From JBGTKH01 sp041744735 (lineage in GTDB: Bacteria; Planctomycetota; Planctomycetia; Pirellulales; Pirellulaceae), in contig JBGTKH010000313.1 in the NCBI GenBank assembly GCA_041744735.1, positions 1-8,870 on the forward strand: a stretch of DNA of 8,870 nt, written 5' to 3'. A program made the position numbers and the translations under genes. This document shows, piece by piece, positions 6,180-8,870 of the stretch (the first letter of the stretch is position 1; every line of letters begins with the position of its first letter). Under the pieces are notes generated by a model. It was not told where the DNA came from. It saw only the letters and a program-made list of their open reading frames with translations, and ran no database searches.

Positions 6180-6390
6180 GTAACCGGCCGACCCCAAAAT
6201 TAAACTCTGACAGAGCATTAGAGTTTGGCAGCCTCTCGCACTCCGCGCGTTACGACCGGGAAACCCGCCGCGCGCTTGGATTCGCCGCGCGAGATTTCCG
6301 ATATCAGTCCTACCGCGCGCGGCGTGCCCAGGATCATCTGCGGGGCGAGCGGTTCGGGACGGATTCATCTTGCAAGGAAGTAGCCTCAAC
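6180..6390 (+). other. leader region of the toroid-like protein gene, with two inverted repeats
   Basis: No gene is seen. AAACTCT (6202-6208) and AGAGTTT (6220-6226) form a 7-bp inverted repeat that may be a worn piece of the form-1 GTAGCC repeat, whose arms also contain AAACTCTGG and AGAGTTTGG. GCCGCGCGC (6267-6275) and GCGCGCGGC (6315-6323) pair over 9 bp with a 39-nt loop. AAGGAAG at 6374-6380, 10 nt before the ATG at 6391, is the ribosome-binding site. No convincing promoter hexamers are seen. Confidence 0.45.
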
Positions 6391-7848
6391 ATGATTCGAG
6401 CCACGGCGTCCGTATGCGTTTTGTTCGGCAGCCTGTTGCTGGTCAGCAAATGTCTGCAGCAAAGCATCGCCGATGAGCGAGCCTCGCTGCCCGTCATTCC
6501 CACTGGTATACGAAACTCTGCCACGACTGACGAACGCCCAAGGCTCGGGCATCGACGAGTTGCCCGGCTCATCGAATTGAATTCGTCAGTTGCCGCAGGC
6601 GCCGTTGACCAAACTGCTACTCCGGCTACACCTGAAATCTCGTCCGACGAGTTCGCGGCGGACGCGGGCGTGACAGCAGTCCGGAGTACGACCGAGGAGC
6701 ACGAGTTCGTCACAGCCGCAATTCCAGGTGCAGAATCTGCCAATAGTGACAAGCCGGCCGAGCATGACAACAGCCAGAGCGGCGATCCGCAATCCACGCC
6801 CGAGAAGCCGGCCGAAGACGACGAGTCGGCCCCGGCCAGTTCCCAAGCCGCGCGCGAACTGACCCCCGAGCTGATCGAGTTGCGTGATCGGCTGCGAGAG
6901 TGTTTGGATTACTACTACGAACGCCCGGAGAGCGCCGGGGACCGCAGCCCGTGGGGCGTCATGCATGCACTGATTGCCTATGGCGTCGATACGCAGATTT
7001 ACGCCAGCAACCGCAAGATGAATGCCATCGGCTGGCTGTGCTACAACGGCAATTGCCGCGGCCAAAACCTGTTCTACACCGTCAATGGCAAGCTTAACGC
7101 GCGGCAAGGGCCGGGCGTCCAAGGCCACGCCGGCCAATTCCTGGCGATGCTGGCTCAGTCGCGCGTGCGGACCGAATACCCGATCAAAGTCGATGGCCGC
7201 GATTTCACGGTGGCCGATCTGATCGAATACGAAAAACTCACCTGCCGGGCCGGCACCGAACTGACGTTCAAGCTGATCGCCTTGACGCACTATCTGGACA
7301 CCAACGCCACTTGGAAAAATCAATCGGGCGAGGACTGGGATATTCCGCGGCTAATTCGCGAAGAGCTGGCTCAGCCGGTGGTCGGCGGCGCCTGCGGGGG
7401 CACGCATCGCATGATGGGCTTCAGCTACGCAGTCCGCAAACGTGAGAAGAGCGGCGAGCCGATGGAAGGCCAGTGGCTGCGCGCGAAAAAGTTCGTGGAT
7501 GCGTACCACGAGTACACGCTGTCGATACAAAACCCCGACGGCAGCATGAGCACCGACTGGTTTCGCGGCCGCGGTGACTGGGGCGACAGCGGACGCCGGC
7601 TGGAAACCACCGGGCACATGACCGAATGGCTGGTGTATTCGCTGCCCGAAGAGCAACTGACCGACCCGCGCGTGGTCAAGGCGGTCGATTACCTGACGAA
7701 CCTGCTGCTCCAAAAACAAAACTGGTCAATCGGCCCGAAGGGGCACGCCTTGCACGCGCTGGTGATATACGACCAGCGCGTCTTCGGCGCGAAGCCGGGA
7801 CAGCGCACGCTGAACCTGGCCAAATCAAGCACCGGCGGCGGCAGCTAG
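6391..7848 (+). CDS. secreted protein of unknown function, alpha/alpha-toroid-like
   Basis: A 485-aa protein. I chose ATG 6391 over the TTG at 6370 because AAGGAAG (6374-6380) sits 10 nt before it; it also gives a compact signal peptide (about 1-28). Residues 35-155 are low-complexity, rich in Ala, Ser, Glu and Pro, probably a disordered linker. The folded part (about 158-470) has features of prenyltransferase/terpenoid-cyclase-like toroids: repeated helical segments and a QNPDGSMSTDWF motif (about 380-391), like the Q-x3-DGSW signature. Other fixed-looking pieces are SPWGVMHALIAYG (186-198), CYNGNC (217-222), GGACGGTHRMMGFSYAVR (332-349) and TTGHMTEWLVYSL (406-418). Planctomycete homologues are, as I recall, often labelled ADP-ribosylation factor GTPase-activating protein, a name not supported here. 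No catalytic role can be assigned; a protein- or glycan-binding or hydrolytic envelope role is only a guess. No operon partner. Confidence 0.82.
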   Translation: MIRATASVCVLFGSLLLVSKCLQQSIADERASLPVIPTGIRNSATTDERPRLGHRRVARLIELNSSVAAGAVDQTATPATPEISSDEFAADAGVTAVRSTTEEHEFVTAAIPGAESANSDKPAEHDNSQSGDPQSTPEKPAEDDESAPASSQAARELTPELIELRDRLRECLDYYYERPESAGDRSPWGVMHALIAYGVDTQIYASNRKMNAIGWLCYNGNCRGQNLFYTVNGKLNARQGPGVQGHAGQFLAMLAQSRVRTEYPIKVDGRDFTVADLIEYEKLTCRAGTELTFKLIALTHYLDTNATWKNQSGEDWDIPRLIREELAQPVVGGACGGTHRMMGFSYAVRKREKSGEPMEGQWLRAKKFVDAYHEYTLSIQNPDGSMSTDWFRGRGDWGDSGRRLETTGHMTEWLVYSLPEEQLTDPRVVKAVDYLTNLLLQKQNWSIGPKGHALHALVIYDQRVFGAKPGQRTLNLAKSSTGGGS

Positions 7849-7875
7849 TGTTCCGTCAACCGCAAACTGCTGGAT

Positions 7876-7948
7876 GTAGCCGAACTCGCCAGAGTTTGGT
7901 TTTCCGAGATCCTGCCAAAGTCTGGCGACGTCTGGCGACTGCGGCGAC
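7876..7948. repeat. GTAGCC palindromic repeat, form 1 (copy 2), with a 10-bp internal duplication
   Basis: The left arm (7876-7899) matches the reverse complement of the right arm of copy 1 almost exactly, so this copy is inverted relative to 3-66. The right arm starts CCAAAGTCTGGCGAC (7915-7929), but the unit GTCTGGCGAC is repeated in tandem (7920-7929 and 7930-7939), and the end (7940-7948, TGCGGCGAC) has drifted from the expected TTCGGCTAC. It lies 28 nt after the preceding gene's stop. The remaining gap to 8130 shows only a weak promoter. Confidence 0.8.
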
Positions 7949-8033
7949 CCATCAATGTTCGGCTGACAGCGCACCAGTAAGCAGTCAACGATATCGCCTT
8001 GAAGTCTCGTTGGGCCAGCGCGTTGCGGGTCCG

Positions 8034-8062
8034 TTGCTCTTTTGTGGCAAACTCTCTACGAT
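8034..8062 (+). promoter_or_regulatory. possible promoter of the diadenylate cyclase gene
   Basis: TTGCTC (8034-8039) and TACGAT (8057-8062) are spaced by 17 bp, the ideal distance, with four of six consensus bases in each. The start of transcription would lie near 8069, about 60 nt before the ATG. The motif is weak and the GC-rich setting makes chance matches likely. Confidence 0.3.
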
Positions 8063-8130
8063 GCGTACGACGCGCGACCAACGACGTGCAACCGATCGCA
8101 GCCGGCCCCGCCCACGGCCCGTTTGCCCGC

Positions 8131-8870
8131 ATGAAACAGCAAAAATTCAACGAACAATTCGCCACGATCTACGATCTTGCGGTACGCCTGGCTGAAGCAG
8201 CCAAAGCCGATGCGTTGCTGGTTTTGCTCGACGGGCCGACCGAGTGGGAGCAATTGAAACAGCGGGCCAATCAGGAGAAAATCCTCGTCGCGGCCGATGT
8301 CGAAGAAGAGTTGGCAGGCGCGAAAGAGGCCGGTCTGGAAGTAATGGTGCTCGGCAGGGTAGACGCGCCGGTTTACGAGAAACTCACACAGGCTCTCTTA
8401 GAAAGCGTGTCGAAAGACATTCTCAGTCCCAGCGCGGAAGTAATCGCTGTGTATAGCGGCTTCGAGGCGGAACAGATCGATTCGATCAGCTTCATTCGCC
8501 TGCACGAACATCTCGGCCGCTTGACGGCCCGCGATCTGCGGCAAATGGAAACCCAAGTGCCGCTGGACACGCTGAAGCTGGTGGTCGACTTGGCCGTGGA
8601 GATTGGCCGCGAAGGCCGCGAAGGCAAGCCGGTGGGCACCATGTTTGTGGTTGGCGACACACGCAAAGTCTTGCAGCAGCATAGCCATCCAGTGGGCTTC
8701 GACCCGGTGAAGGGTTACAGCCGCAAGGAACGCAATCTGCACGACGCGCGGGTCCGCGAAGCGGTGAAGGAAATCGCGCCTTTGGACGGCGCCTTCATCG
8801 TGGCGCCGGACGGGACCGTGGAAAAGGCCTGCCAACTGGTCGACGCCGCTCACGCCAGTCTGACTCTCTC
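8131..8870 (+). CDS. diadenylate cyclase, DisA_N (DAC) domain, DacZ-like, 3' end outside window
   Basis: The first 246 codons of an open frame that runs off the window. The C-terminal visible part is a DAC domain, which makes c-di-AMP from two ATP: LKLVVDLAVEIGREGREGKP (148-167), VGTMFVVGD (168-176) and the catalytic DGA motif (Asp219-Gly220-Ala221) in LDGAFIVAPDGTV. The second DAC motif, RHRAA-like, should lie about 30 residues on, beyond the window. Residues 1-110 (AAKADALLVLLDGPTEWEQL, then ILVAADVEEELAGAKEAGLEVMVLG) form an alpha/beta segment like the pyruvate-kinase C-terminal-type domain before the DAC domain of archaeal DacZ. That match is inferred. There are no membrane helices, so it should be cytosolic, unlike CdaA. 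ATG 8131 is the likely start; an in-frame GTG at 8086 is possible, and neither has a clear Shine-Dalgarno. The product probably feeds c-di-AMP signalling in osmotic or envelope control. Confidence 0.9.
   Translation, partial: MKQQKFNEQFATIYDLAVRLAEAAKADALLVLLDGPTEWEQLKQRANQEKILVAADVEEELAGAKEAGLEVMVLGRVDAPVYEKLTQALLESVSKDILSPSAEVIAVYSGFEAEQIDSISFIRLHEHLGRLTARDLRQMETQVPLDTLKLVVDLAVEIGREGREGKPVGTMFVVGDTRKVLQQHSHPVGFDPVKGYSRKERNLHDARVREAVKEIAPLDGAFIVAPDGTVEKACQLVDAAHASLTL

Noticed and set aside
6370..6390. TTG start adding seven residues to the toroid-like protein
   Set aside because: The AAGGAAG Shine-Dalgarno lies inside this extension and fits the ATG at 6391.
7876..7948. Rho-independent terminator after the toroid-like gene
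   Set aside because: The hairpin is the dispersed repeat and no T-tract follows the stem.
7626..8195. 189-aa plus-strand open frame bridging two genes
   Set aside because: It overlaps the ends of two well supported genes and passes through the form-1 repeat; the translation is Arg-rich and without motifs.

Overview
The window reads as chromosomal DNA from a planctomycete, most likely of the Pirellulales group. The evidence is a DUF1559 pilin-like protein (GFTLVELLVVIAIIG at the N-terminus, H-x9-DG near the C-terminus) followed by a small carboxypeptidase-regulatory-like lipoprotein, several exported proteins of planctomycete style, high GC, and many interspersed palindromes starting with GTAGCCGAA. 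I see no rRNA, tRNA, CRISPR array, insertion sequence, transposase or phage gene.

Layout. Bases 1-147 hold a palindromic repeat and a possible promoter. Bases 148-1480 (+) carry the DUF1559 gene and a lipoprotein gene overlapping it by 29 nt. Bases 1709-2968 (+) encode a secreted or membrane protein of 419 aa: signal peptide, disordered stretch, small conserved segment, then a four-helix membrane tail that looks like DUF5658. It converges on a two-gene minus-strand operon (5039 to 3056): a GTG-started helical protein of 171 aa, then a 465-aa SPFH (YdjI/virion-core-like) protein with an extra C-terminal domain. The operon junction is almost filled by 8.6 copies of a 7-bp repeat. After a divergent intergenic region come a HEAT-repeat lipoprotein (5363-6073, +), a large secreted protein of unknown function with alpha/alpha-toroid-like features (6391-7848, +), and the first 246 codons of a diadenylate cyclase (DisA_N/DAC domain, 8131 to the window end, +).

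How the genes work together. Only two groupings have real support: the DUF1559/lipoprotein pair (overlap) and the helical protein/SPFH pair (same strand, shared junction). The others look like independent units separated by repeat-bearing intergenic DNA. Many products are aimed at the cell envelope: pseudopilin, two lipoproteins, a multi-pass membrane protein, a membrane-associated SPFH protein and a secreted protein. The diadenylate cyclase would add cytosolic c-di-AMP signalling.

The most notable points are the GTAGCC repeats, whose arm differences are compensatory within each arm and so favour a two-hairpin (cloverleaf-like) fold; the heptamer array between a stop codon and the next ribosome-binding site; the SPFH fusion; and the DacZ-like architecture of the truncated cyclase. 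I did not find a clear defence system or a plainly new multi-gene system.
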